Shown: positions 1 through 6,224 of the stretch, in pieces
Layout: every line of letters starts with the position of its first letter
Position numbering within the stretch: the first letter of the stretch is position 1
Notes under the pieces: model-generated
Database searches by the model: none
Told to the model about the DNA's origin: nothing
The model's input: only the letters and a program-made list of their open reading frames with translations
Assembly: GCA_030605745.1 (NCBI GenBank)
Contig: JAUWHT010000126.1
Coordinates: 1-7,831 of the forward strand
Direction: 5' to 3'
DNA: 7,831 bases
Source: Pirellulales bacterium
GTDB lineage: Bacteria > Planctomycetota > Planctomycetia > Pirellulales > Thermoguttaceae
Translations under genes and position numbers: made by a program

Positions 1-121
1 GGTCGAACCGATAGACAGTTCGTAACGCCCGCCCGGCCCGCCTCAAGAGCGTCGCCTGCGACCCTCGATACCCCCCACTCGCGTTTCTAACCTCCTCTTC
101 CCCGCGCCACCCCCCGCAGAC

Positions 122-149
122 GGGTTCGGCGAATGTTTACGCCGAATCC
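122..149. other. 10-bp stem-loop
   Basis: The arms at 122-131 and 140-149 pair over 10 bp, with one G-T wobble at 124/147, around the 8-nt loop AATGTTTA. The inner 7 bp (TTCGGCG/CGCCGAA) are perfect. No T-run follows on either strand, so it is not a classical intrinsic terminator. It may be an RNA structure or a protein-binding site; the role is unknown. Confidence 0.5.
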
Positions 150-210
150 CAAGTAAGTGCTTTCGTCCCAACAGGTTATGCCCCACGCGCTCAAGTACCC
201 GATGTGGCCT

Positions 211-250
211 AGACGTTCAGGCATACGTCCAGACAGTTAGACATACATCT
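211..250. repeat. Imperfect 20-bp tandem repeat (2 copies)
   Basis: Positions 211-230 and 231-250 align without gaps at 14 of 20 bases and share AGAC at the left and CATAC near the right. The copies abut directly. They could be degenerate binding sites or chance similarity; no gene is attached to them. Confidence 0.3.
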
Positions 251-322
251 GGCATCGGGTTAATTTGGGCAAACCTTGACGGTTTTTCGGGATATCCGGC
301 CTTGGACAGGGGGGTGCTTGCC

Positions 323-386
323 TGGTGTCCCAGTCATGTGTGTCAGTTTCGACTTACGTCAGCGGTGCAATGCTGCCGGGACACCA
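323..386. repeat. 9-bp perfect inverted repeat with 46-nt loop
   Basis: TGGTGTCCC at 323-331 is the exact reverse complement of GGGACACCA at 378-386. The arms enclose 46 nt with no coding potential. The element lies about 20 bp beyond the stop codon of the leftward coiled-coil gene, so it would fall in the 3' part of its transcript. It could be a structured RNA end, a small dispersed repeat or a degenerate mobile-element remnant. The sequence alone does not decide. Confidence 0.45.
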
Positions 387-389
387 ACG

Positions 390-418
390 GCGGCGGATAA
401 AGGAGCTACTCCCGCCGC
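390..418 (-). terminator. Possible weak terminator hairpin spanning the stop codon
   Basis: GCGGCGG at 390-396 pairs perfectly with CCGCCGC at 412-418, leaving a 15-nt loop that contains the TAG stop (406-408) of the coiled-coil gene. No U-tract follows in the leftward transcript, so this is at best a weak or Rho-assisted terminator, or an RNA-stabilising hairpin. The pairing is seen; the function is inferred. Confidence 0.25.
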
Positions 419-972
419 TCAAAAAGCTCGTTGACGCGGTCCCGCATCTGGTCCAGGTCGCGCCGCAACCGGCGGACTTCCTCGCGTAGCTCTACGACGA
501 CGTGGCGATGCTCCTCGGCGTGCGTCCGCTTGCGGAGTTCGTGCCGGATTCGCTCGGCCTCGCGATCGAGCCGTTCGGCCAACTCGTGCACGTCGGCGGC
601 GTGCAGCCGCCGGGCCGCCTGCTGCATGTGCTCGGCAGCCCCCTCCAGCAGCCGTGCCCGATGCTCGGGATCGCGCGGTGGCCGGTGCCGCGGGCGATGG
701 GGCCGGCGTTCGGCCCGTTCTCGCTCTTCGTCCTGCTCGCGTTCGCGGCGCTCGGCGATTTCCTGAGCTTCGCGCACCAGTCGCTCGGCCTTTTCGGCCA
801 ATTCGCGGGCAGCTTCCTGTTTGCCTTGAGCGTGCAGTTCATCGGCCCGGTGGTGGAGCTGCCTGGCCTTGGCCCGCAGGTCGTCGGACCCAGGCCTGTC
901 GGCAAACCCAACAGCCACCACTAGCCCAAGGACCGCCAGCGCGGGCACCAGGATCATCAAAAAACGTCTCAT
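406..972 (-). CDS. Small exported His/Arg/Glu-rich coiled-coil protein, function unknown
   Basis: The predicted product is 188 residues. The ATG at 970-972 is chosen because a perfect AGGAGG (980-985) sits 7 nt upstream, and because translation from it begins directly with a signal-like segment: MRR, then a hydrophobic stretch at residues 4-23 ending in GFA. The mature part is extremely charged and predicted helical. Residues 31-90 form one helix rich in Glu, Arg, Lys and Ala. Residues 91-102 are a Pro/Arg/His-rich hinge. Residues 103-188 form a second helical region ending in a heptad-like coiled coil (about 158-186). The two halves share a motif (LHA followed by ELAE and REAE/REAQ), which suggests internal duplication. 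There are no cysteines and no enzyme motif. Short exported coiled-coil proteins of this kind are familiar as hypothetical proteins in planctomycetes; I cannot name a function. It lies 51 bp downstream of uvrA on the same strand and may be cotranscribed, but it has its own strong ribosome binding site. Confidence 0.8.
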   Translation of the reverse strand: MRRFLMILVPALAVLGLVVAVGFADRPGSDDLRAKARQLHHRADELHAQGKQEAARELAEKAERLVREAQEIAERREREQDEERERAERRPHRPRHRPPRDPEHRARLLEGAAEHMQQAARRLHAADVHELAERLDREAERIRHELRKRTHAEEHRHVVVELREEVRRLRRDLDQMRDRVNELFERRE

Positions 973-979
973 TTTGGAA

Positions 980-985
980 CCTCCT
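980..985 (-). promoter_or_regulatory. Shine-Dalgarno that fixes the coiled-coil gene start
   Basis: The minus strand reads AGGAGG, 7 nt before the ATG at 970-972. A longer reading frame starting at 1008 lacks such a site and would place 12 polar residues before the signal peptide, so the internal Met is preferred. Confidence 0.75.
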
Positions 986-1023
986 GAATGGTGAAAACGT
1001 GCGTGCATAGTTCTATTCCTACC

Positions 1024-4020
1024 TTATACTGGCTCCTCCTGCAATGCCTCGTTGAGCACGCTGGCCAGGAACCCGGCGGTGACGGATTTGGGGCAATCGG
1101 CGACCATCTCGGGCGTGCCTTCGGCGACGACCCGGCCGCCCTGGTCGGCGGCACCGGGGCCGAGGTCGATGATATGATCGGCGGCCTTCACCATTTGCAG
1201 GTTGTGCTCTACCACGATCAGCGAGTGGCCTACCGCCAGCAGGGCGTCGAAGCAGTCGAGCAGTTGGACGATATCGGAGAAGTGCAATCCGGTGGTCGGC
1301 TCGTCGAGGATGAACAGGCATCGGCCGCGCCTGGCGCTGGACATGTACAGGGCCAGTCTCAGCCGCTGTGCCTCGCCGCCGGAGAGCGTATTGGCCGGCT
1401 GCCCGAGCCGCACGTAATCGAGTCCCACGTCGATCAGCCGCTTCAGTCGGGTCTGGACCTTCGGCCGGCCGCGGAAGAAGGTGAACGCCTGGCGGACGGT
1501 CATCTCCAGCACGTCGGCGATACTGCGGCCGCGGTATGTGATCTCCAGGATCTCGTCGCGGTAGCGCCGGCCGTTGCACTGGCTGCACTTCATGTAGACG
1601 TCGGCCAGGAACTGCATGTCGATCTGGATGTAGCCTTCGCCCTTACACGCCGTGCAGCGGCCGCCGTCGACGTTGAAGCTGAAATGGCCGGCCGTGTAGT
1701 TTCGCGTTCGCGCTTCGACCGTGTCGGCAAACACGGCACGGATCTCGTCGAACGCCTTCAAGTACGTAACCGGGTTGCTGCGCGGCGAGCGGCCGATTGG
1801 GCTCTGGTCGACCATGATTACATCGTCGATCTGGCCGTCGCCGAATACGTCGTCGAACTCGTAGGGTTTGGGGGCGACCTTTCGCAGCCGGCGGCACAGC
1901 GCCGGATAGAGTGTCTCCTGCACAAGCGTGCTCTTACCCGACCCGCTCACGCCGGTCACCAGGCAGAGCACGCCCAGCGGGAATTCGACAGTGACGTTCT
2001 GGAGATTATTTCCCCGTGCGCCTGCCAGGCGGATCCAGCCGTGGTTTGGCGGTCGGCGGCGGCCGGCCGTGCTGATGCCGCGTCGCCGGGCAAGGTAATC
2101 GCCGGTTAGGCTTTCGGGCGCGAGCTGCATTTCCTCGGGCGTCCCTTGGAAGACGATCCGGCCGCCGCGCTCGCCGGCCCCGGGCCCGATCTCTACTACC
2201 TGGTCGGCCGCGCGGATGATCGTCTCCTCATGCTCGACGACGACCACCGTGTTGCCCCGATCGCGCAACCGGCCGACGGCGTCGATCAGCCGGTTAATAT
2301 CGTGGGGGTGCAGGCCGATCGACGGCTCGTCGAGCACGTACAGCATGTTGACCAGGCTGGACCCCAGCGCCGAGCTGAGCGCCACGCGGCGCGATTCGCC
2401 GCCGCTGAGCGTGCGCACCATGCGGTCAAGCGTGAGGTAGCCCAGTCCTACCGCTTCGAGATATTCCAGCCGGGCCCTAACCTGCTCGAGCATCATCCGT
2501 CCGACGCGCCGCTGCCAGTCGGACAGTTTGAGTTTGCGGAAGAGCTCGGCAGCCTCGCGGACCTTCAATGCTGAGAGTTCGGCGATGTTCATGCCGCCGA
2601 CTCGGGTAGCCAGACTCTCCGGGCGCAGCCGTGTCCCGCCACAGGCCGGGCACGGCCGGTAGCTTCGCCAGCGGCTGAGGAACACGCGGACGTGCATCTT
2701 GTACTTCCGCCGCTTCAGCCACGCGAAGAAGCCATCCAGCCCGGCGAAACCCCGCTCCGGCACACCGCGGGTGATCAATTCGAGATGTTGCTCGGTCAAT
2801 TCGGAGAACGGCACGTCCACCGGCAAGTCGTAGTCGTCGGCCAGGGCCAGCAGTTGTTCCAACTCCCGCGTGTAAGCCGGGCTGTTCCAGGGCGCAATCG
2901 CGCCCTCGCGGATCGACTTGCGCCGATCGGGCACGACCAGTTCCATGTCGACGCCGATGACGTTGCCGAAACCTTCGCATTCGGGGCAGGCCCCCAACGG
3001 GCTGTTAAAACTGTACAGCCGCGGCTCCGGCGTCGGGTATTCCAGGCCGCAGTCCGCACACGAAAGCTGCATGCTGAAACCGACCCGACGCCACGCCCGG
3101 CCGTCGATCAGGTAATTGCTCCCTCTCTGCTGCTGTGGGAGGCGACTCTGTCGGCGATTGAAGTTGCTTTCCACGGTCCCGTCGCCGACGGAGTCGCCTC
3201 CCACAGAACCGCCGGCGGAGTCGCCTCCTACAGTTGTGTTGCCCGCGATGAACGCAAAACACTTGCCTCGGCCCTTGGCAAAGGCGATTTCCAGCGAATC
3301 GCGGATCCGCTCGTCACTGGCAATGCCGGCGGAGAGCCGATCAACCACGACGTACAGTGCTCCACCATCGCCGACGGAGTCGCCTCCTATAGAATCGCCG
3401 ACGGAGTCACCTCCTACAGAATCGCCGACGGAGCCGCCTTCTACAATGCCGGCCAGGTTCACTATCCGGCCGTTGGCAATCACCCGAACGAAACCGTCTT
3501 CGCGCAGCGCGGCGGCCGTCTGATGAAAGCCGTTCCCCACTGCGAGTTCCAGCCGGAAGGTGATCATGTACCGGGTGCCGCGCGGCAGGGCAGCCAGCAG
3601 TTCGGTGGCGCTTTGCGGGCTGTCGCAGCGGACTTCGTGACCGCACTTCTGACAGAAGACGCGGCCGATCTTGGCAAACAGCAGCCGCAGGTAGTCGCTG
3701 ATTTCGGTGACCGTGCCCACCGTCGAGCGGCTCGACCGGCCGGTGTTCCTGCTGGTCACCGCGATGGCCGGCGGAATGCCGTCGATCCGCTCGGCCTCCG
3801 GCTTTTCCAATCGCTGGAGAAACTGGCGGGTGTAGGCCGAGAAGCTTTCAATGTAGCGCCGCTGACCCTCGGCATAGAGCGTGTCCAGCGCCAAGCTGCT
3901 CTTGCCGCTGCCGCTTAGCCCGCAGAGCACGATCAGCTTGCGGTGGGGCAGGTCCAGGTCGATCGCCTGGAGGTTATGGACCTCGACCCCCCGCAGCGAA
4001 ATTTGGCCCGCAGCAGTCAT
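1024..4020 (-). CDS. uvrA: UvrABC excinuclease subunit A (UvrA), with repeat-derived loop expansions
   Basis: The product is 998 residues; typical UvrA is about 940. UvrA is the cytoplasmic DNA-damage sensor ATPase that loads UvrB in nucleotide excision repair. The first ABC module has Walker A GLSGSGKSS (34-42), a split signature LSGGESRR (538-545) and Walker B LYVLDEPS (560-567). The second has Walker A GVSGSGKST (690-698), signature LSGGEAQR (879-886) and Walker B LFILDEPT (902-909). Zinc modules are C321/C324/C345/C348 and C789/C792/C812/C815, spaced as in E. coli UvrA; further CxxC pairs occur at 123/126 and 457/460. The UvrB-binding region (about 120-315) carries two insertions at 192-219 and 263-299, both made of translated REP-like repeats. 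The first signature has Ser-Arg where canonical UvrA has Ala-Gln, consistent with a planctomycete-type branch. The N-terminus aligns with known UvrA soon after Met1. A GGGGGAGG tract (4023-4030) ends only 2 nt before the ATG, an unusually short spacing. All core motifs are intact, so activity is likely. Confidence 0.95.
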   Translation of the reverse strand: MTAAGQISLRGVEVHNLQAIDLDLPHRKLIVLCGLSGSGKSSLALDTLYAEGQRRYIESFSAYTRQFLQRLEKPEAERIDGIPPAIAVTSRNTGRSSRSTVGTVTEISDYLRLLFAKIGRVFCQKCGHEVRCDSPQSATELLAALPRGTRYMITFRLELAVGNGFHQTAAALREDGFVRVIANGRIVNLAGIVEGGSVGDSVGGDSVGDSIGGDSVGDGGALYVVVDRLSAGIASDERIRDSLEIAFAKGRGKCFAFIAGNTTVGGDSAGGSVGGDSVGDGTVESNFNRRQSRLPQQQRGSNYLIDGRAWRRVGFSMQLSCADCGLEYPTPEPRLYSFNSPLGACPECEGFGNVIGVDMELVVPDRRKSIREGAIAPWNSPAYTRELEQLLALADDYDLPVDVPFSELTEQHLELITRGVPERGFAGLDGFFAWLKRRKYKMHVRVFLSRWRSYRPCPACGGTRLRPESLATRVGGMNIAELSALKVREAAELFRKLKLSDWQRRVGRMMLEQVRARLEYLEAVGLGYLTLDRMVRTLSGGESRRVALSSALGSSLVNMLYVLDEPSIGLHPHDINRLIDAVGRLRDRGNTVVVVEHEETIIRAADQVVEIGPGAGERGGRIVFQGTPEEMQLAPESLTGDYLARRRGISTAGRRRPPNHGWIRLAGARGNNLQNVTVEFPLGVLCLVTGVSGSGKSTLVQETLYPALCRRLRKVAPKPYEFDDVFGDGQIDDVIMVDQSPIGRSPRSNPVTYLKAFDEIRAVFADTVEARTRNYTAGHFSFNVDGGRCTACKGEGYIQIDMQFLADVYMKCSQCNGRRYRDEILEITYRGRSIADVLEMTVRQAFTFFRGRPKVQTRLKRLIDVGLDYVRLGQPANTLSGGEAQRLRLALYMSSARRGRCLFILDEPTTGLHFSDIVQLLDCFDALLAVGHSLIVVEHNLQMVKAADHIIDLGPGAADQGGRVVAEGTPEMVADCPKSVTAGFLASVLNEALQEEPV
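3133..3157 (-). repeat. REP-like repeat copy A (inverted copy) inside uvrA
   Basis: This copy has the opposite orientation to the other five. Its reverse complement matches copy B (3182-3206) at 24 of 25 bases; the only difference is at 3149/3190. Read in the uvrA frame it contributes residues around 289-297 (RRQSRLPQQ) rather than the Gly/Asp/Ser peptide. With copy B it forms a 25-bp stem with a 24-nt loop (3158-3181). Confidence 0.85.
3182..3233 (+). repeat. REP-like repeat copies B and C (tandem, 27-bp period) inside uvrA
   Basis: Copies B (3182-3206) and C (3209-3233) share the core CGGAGTCGCCTCC followed by CACAG or TACAG. They are spaced exactly 27 bp apart, so the uvrA frame is kept. 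In UvrA they encode residues about 263-280, reading as Val-Gly-Gly-Asp-Ser motifs. This is the loop just before the first zinc-finger cysteine (C321). Confidence 0.85.
3367..3447 (+). repeat. REP-like repeat copies D, E, F (three tandem 27-bp units) inside uvrA
   Basis: Units lie at 3367-3393, 3394-3420 and 3421-3447. Each begins ATCGCCGACGGAG, continues with a near-identical core and ends in CTATAG, CTACAG or CTACAA. D and E differ at 2 of 26 positions; F is more diverged. The 27-bp period equals nine codons, so each unit adds one nonapeptide of the pattern S/I-V/I-G/E-G-D/G-S-V-G-D, at UvrA residues 192-218. Each unit has a small internal palindrome (CGAC-GGA-GTCG in E. coli-style REP fashion). 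The opposite strand starts with a GTAG/GTGG-like tetranucleotide, reminiscent of REP sequences. Confidence 0.88.
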
Positions 4021-4117
4021 TGCCTCCCCCGCGCGGGTATACCGACACTAGAGCAAACTATCATCCTACCATGCTGCGGCGCCAGGTGCCAGCGAATCTG
4101 CAGTAGCTGGTAGTCGC
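4021..4117 (-). other. dsbD-uvrA intergenic gap
   Basis: This 97-bp gap separates the dsbD stop from the uvrA start on the same strand. It contains the purine-rich tract serving as the uvrA ribosome binding site (4023-4030) and the 8-bp palindrome GGTATACC (4036-4043). I found no convincing -35/-10 pair and no terminator hairpin with a U-run, so read-through from dsbD into uvrA is possible. Confidence 0.4.
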
Positions 4118-6043
4118 CTACAACGCCCGCTTCGACGGGCCGGCTTCTTGCAGGGCGTCGAGCACATTTTGCTGTCCGTACCAACCACGGAAGATGATCG
4201 GGTTGGTGGGGTCGCCGGCCGGGAAAATCGCGATGGTGGGCACTTGCCTGGCGCCCAGGATATCCAGCATTTCGGTCACTTTCGTCTGCTGGTGGGTCCA
4301 ATCGGCCTTGAGCACGACCACGCCGTTCTGTTCTACGAGTTTCCGCGTCTCGGGTGTGTTCAGGTTGAGTGCCTCCAGGGTCTTGCAGGTCGCGCACCAG
4401 TCGGCCGTGAAATCGATCAGCACGGTTTTGCCGGCGGCAACCAATCGCTCGAAATCGGCGCGGGAGGTGAACGGCTGCCAGGGAAATTCGTCGCTACTCC
4501 TGTTGCCTGAGTGCCGCCTGCTTTGCACGGCGCTGTCGAACCGGCTGGCCATCACGTCGTACAACCCGCCGAAGGCGTAGCGGCCGGGCACGATCTCGTC
4601 GATTCCGGGGAACATCAAGATCCACAGCGCGGCGACAAATGCGGCAGCTTCGAGCCACGCCCGGGCCTTGGCGCCAGGATCGGCCGTCGGCGGCGTGCGG
4701 CTGATCCACCAGCATGCAGCCCAAATGGCGAACAACAGACCGATCGTGGGAACCACGTACGGCCAGTCGAGGAACGTGAAGATGTACACCACGGTCCCCA
4801 GCAGCACAAAGCCCATCACTTGCTTAAAGGTTTCCATCCACGCGCCCGGTTTGGGCAGGAAGCGGATCAGCTCGGGAAAGGCCCCGATCAGCAGGTACGG
4901 ACTGGCCATGCCCAGCCCCACACTGGCAAACACGGCATAGGTGTTCGCCGGTGGCTGGTTCACCGCCCAGGCCAAGGCGGAGCCCATGAATGGCCCGGTG
5001 CAGGGAGTAGCCAGGATGGTAGTGATAACGCCCTTAGCGAACGCGCCGCTGAAGCCTTCCTTCTCGGCCAACTCGACCGTCTTGCCGCTGCCGACGAAGC
5101 CGGGAATCGGAATCTCCCACACGTCCAGGAAGCTCAATCCCATCACAAAGACCACGGCGGCCATGGTGATGTTGAACCCCGGGTACTTGAACAGATGGCC
5201 CCAGCCGAGATTTGCGAAGACCGCCAGGGAGGCTAGCAGCAAGAACACCGACAACAGCCCCAGCGAGTACCAGATGTTCAATACCAACGCCCGCCAGCGG
5301 CTGTGGCCGGCTTGTTCGACGAAGGAGAGGATTTTCAAGCCGATCACCGGCAGCACACAGGGCATCAAGTTCAGCATGATTCCACCGAGGAATCCCAGCA
5401 CGATTTCCCGCCACATGGAACTCTGTTGGAGTCGCCCCCTGAGGTTCTCCCGCAATTTGTCGGCGTCGAAGCCGCTCATGCCGCCGGCCGGCTCTGTCGG
5501 CGGCAGTTCCATGCCCTTGCCCAAGGTGGCCGTGAACGGAAACCGATTCGGCGGAAGGCACGTGTTCGGATCGCACGGCTGCGCGGTGATCCAGCCCTCG
5601 ATTCGCAGCGTGGCCAGGTCCACTCCGGCAGCCAGTTCGATGGGTACGTGCCAAGTGACACTCCCATGATGGATCTCGACTAGAAGGTCGTCGAAAATCG
5701 GCTCGTTCTTCTTCTCAGGTGGGGGGACGGCTCGAAAATCTCCCCGCAGGCCAAACACGTCCGACTGTTTCAACTCGATCCCTGTACGGACCGGGCCGCC
5801 CGGTGCTTGGCTGATCGAATAGATGTGCCAGCCAGGCTTGATCGTGGCGGTGATGAACAGTCTGGCGGGCTTCTCCGCAGTTGGAGCCGTGAACTGGGCC
5901 GCCACGGTGACGACTTCCTGCTGCTGGCCACCTCCCCCGAAGAGGCTCCCTCCGGGCGGACCGAACTGCTGTGCTTGGGCGGGCGAAAATGCGCCGAATA
6001 GGGTAGCCAGCGCAAATAGCAAAACTGTAAAACGTGTACCCAT
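4118..6043 (-). CDS. dsbD: Thiol:disulfide interchange protein DsbD-like (periplasmic domain, membrane core, thioredoxin domain)
   Basis: The product is 641 residues from the ATG at 6041-6043. DsbD-family proteins carry electrons from cytoplasmic thioredoxin across the inner membrane to periplasmic disulfide-reducing or cytochrome-maturation partners. A signal peptide (residues 1-24, ending AQA) precedes a Gly/Gln-rich stretch. The N-terminal DsbD-alpha-like domain (about 43-185) has a CDPNTC cysteine pair at 157/162. The membrane core (about 212-485) has the two hallmark cysteines in MPCVLPVIG (229) and ATPCTGP (348), with about eight hydrophobic segments. After a basic/Ser-rich linker (about 502-520), a C-terminal thioredoxin domain (about 525-635) carries WCATC (C550/C553) and a cis-proline in VPT. 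All three redox pairs of the relay are present, so the protein should be functional. A start 8 codons upstream (6067) is rejected: it lacks a ribosome binding site and adds charged residues before the signal, whereas AAAGGG lies 10 nt before 6043. Confidence 0.93.
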   Translation of the reverse strand: MGTRFTVLLFALATLFGAFSPAQAQQFGPPGGSLFGGGGQQQEVVTVAAQFTAPTAEKPARLFITATIKPGWHIYSISQAPGGPVRTGIELKQSDVFGLRGDFRAVPPPEKKNEPIFDDLLVEIHHGSVTWHVPIELAAGVDLATLRIEGWITAQPCDPNTCLPPNRFPFTATLGKGMELPPTEPAGGMSGFDADKLRENLRGRLQQSSMWREIVLGFLGGIMLNLMPCVLPVIGLKILSFVEQAGHSRWRALVLNIWYSLGLLSVFLLLASLAVFANLGWGHLFKYPGFNITMAAVVFVMGLSFLDVWEIPIPGFVGSGKTVELAEKEGFSGAFAKGVITTILATPCTGPFMGSALAWAVNQPPANTYAVFASVGLGMASPYLLIGAFPELIRFLPKPGAWMETFKQVMGFVLLGTVVYIFTFLDWPYVVPTIGLLFAIWAACWWISRTPPTADPGAKARAWLEAAAFVAALWILMFPGIDEIVPGRYAFGGLYDVMASRFDSAVQSRRHSGNRSSDEFPWQPFTSRADFERLVAAGKTVLIDFTADWCATCKTLEALNLNTPETRKLVEQNGVVVLKADWTHQQTKVTEMLDILGARQVPTIAIFPAGDPTNPIIFRGWYGQQNVLDALQEAGPSKRAL

Positions 6044-6058
6044 CGCTGGCCCATCCCT

Positions 6059-6078
6059 TTGCCACATATTGCCACATA
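6059..6078. repeat. Perfect 10-bp tandem duplication in the dsbD leader
   Basis: TTGCCACATA occurs twice back to back (6059-6068 and 6069-6078). It lies just upstream of the likely dsbD ribosome binding site and creates the spurious upstream ATG at 6065-6067. It looks like a short slippage duplication; no function is claimed. Confidence 0.6.
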
Positions 6079-6093
6079 CTGAGGCCGCTCAGT
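6078..6093. promoter_or_regulatory. Possible operator palindrome in the dsbD/thi4 divergent region
   Basis: ACTGAG (6078-6083) and CTCAGT (6088-6093) form a perfect 6-bp inverted repeat with the spacer GCCG. It overlaps the -10 and expected transcription start of the predicted dsbD promoter, where a repressor site could sit. Binding is inferred from position only. Confidence 0.3.
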
Positions 6094-6119
6094 CTAATCA
6101 TCACAAGGTATCAGATCAA
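6091..6119 (-). promoter_or_regulatory. Candidate sigma70-type promoter for dsbD
   Basis: On the minus strand TTGATC (6114-6119) and TAGACT (6091-6096) are separated by exactly 17 bp. Each hexamer matches consensus at 4 of 6 positions. Initiation would be expected near 6084, about 40 nt upstream of the chosen dsbD start. Planctomycete promoters are often poorly conserved, so this is a modest prediction. Confidence 0.35.
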
Positions 6120-6210
6120 CGGCGGTGTGGCTCACGCTGCTTTCCGGCTTGGTGCATGCCCCATCTTCGCTTCGACGGATTTAGCGGGTACACTGAACGG
6201 GGCGAAAAAA

Positions 6211-6224
6211 GGAGTGCAAAATTG
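6211..6224 (+). promoter_or_regulatory. Ribosome binding site deciding the TTG start of thi4
   Basis: AAGGAG ends at 6214 and is followed after 7 nt by TTG (6222-6224). There is no in-frame ATG or GTG with a ribosome binding site nearby. The next in-frame ATG (6327-6329) would remove the FAD-binding glycine motif, so TTG is the likely initiation codon. Confidence 0.75.

Larger units (their letters stand above)
1..405. other. Gene-free stretch with hairpins and a short imperfect tandem repeat
   Basis: No reading frame here has a convincing start, ribosome binding site or recognisable protein. The stretch lies beyond the stop of the leftward coiled-coil gene and so probably includes its 3' untranslated region. 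It contains a 10-bp hairpin at 122-149, an imperfect 20-bp tandem repeat at 211-250, a 9-bp inverted repeat with a long loop at 323-386, and the distal arm of a hairpin that spans the stop codon of the next gene (390-418). No convincing promoter or tRNA was seen. Anything controlling a gene further left cannot be judged because the window ends. Confidence 0.6.

Noticed and set aside
3182..3447. CRISPR-like array of 25-27 bp repeats
   Set aside because: Units abut with 1-2 nt between them, have no spacers, lie inside an intact uvrA frame, and one copy is inverted. No cas gene is present.
988..3918. Long plus-strand ORFs opposite uvrA (988-2109, 2146-2574, 2692-3918)
   Set aside because: They are antisense to a clearly conserved uvrA, lack ribosome binding sites and recognisable domains, and are the expected by-product of GC-rich codon use.
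4108..4122. Degenerate REP-like fragment at the end of dsbD (TAGTCGCCTACAA)
   Set aside because: Only part of the unit core is present and it needs a gap to align; chance similarity in GC-rich DNA is adequate.
4122..4142. Terminator hairpin at the 3' end of dsbD (GCCCG/CGGGC)
   Set aside because: It is only a 5-bp stem within the coding sequence with no following U-run on the transcribed strand.
5429..5441. REP-like core match inside dsbD (GGAGTCGCCCCCT)
   Set aside because: It matches 12 of 13 core bases, but the rest of the unit is missing and the encoded residues fit the ordinary dsbD linker.
5823..6221. N-terminal extension of the thi4 frame back to 5823
   Set aside because: The extra residues overlap dsbD and its leader, resemble no Thi4 sequence, and the TTG at 6222 has a strong ribosome binding site.
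6094..6221. TPP riboswitch upstream of thi4
   Set aside because: I looked for the conserved thi-box elements (CUGAGA and the downstream GAUCUGG/UAAUGCCAGCG-like segments) and did not find the set.
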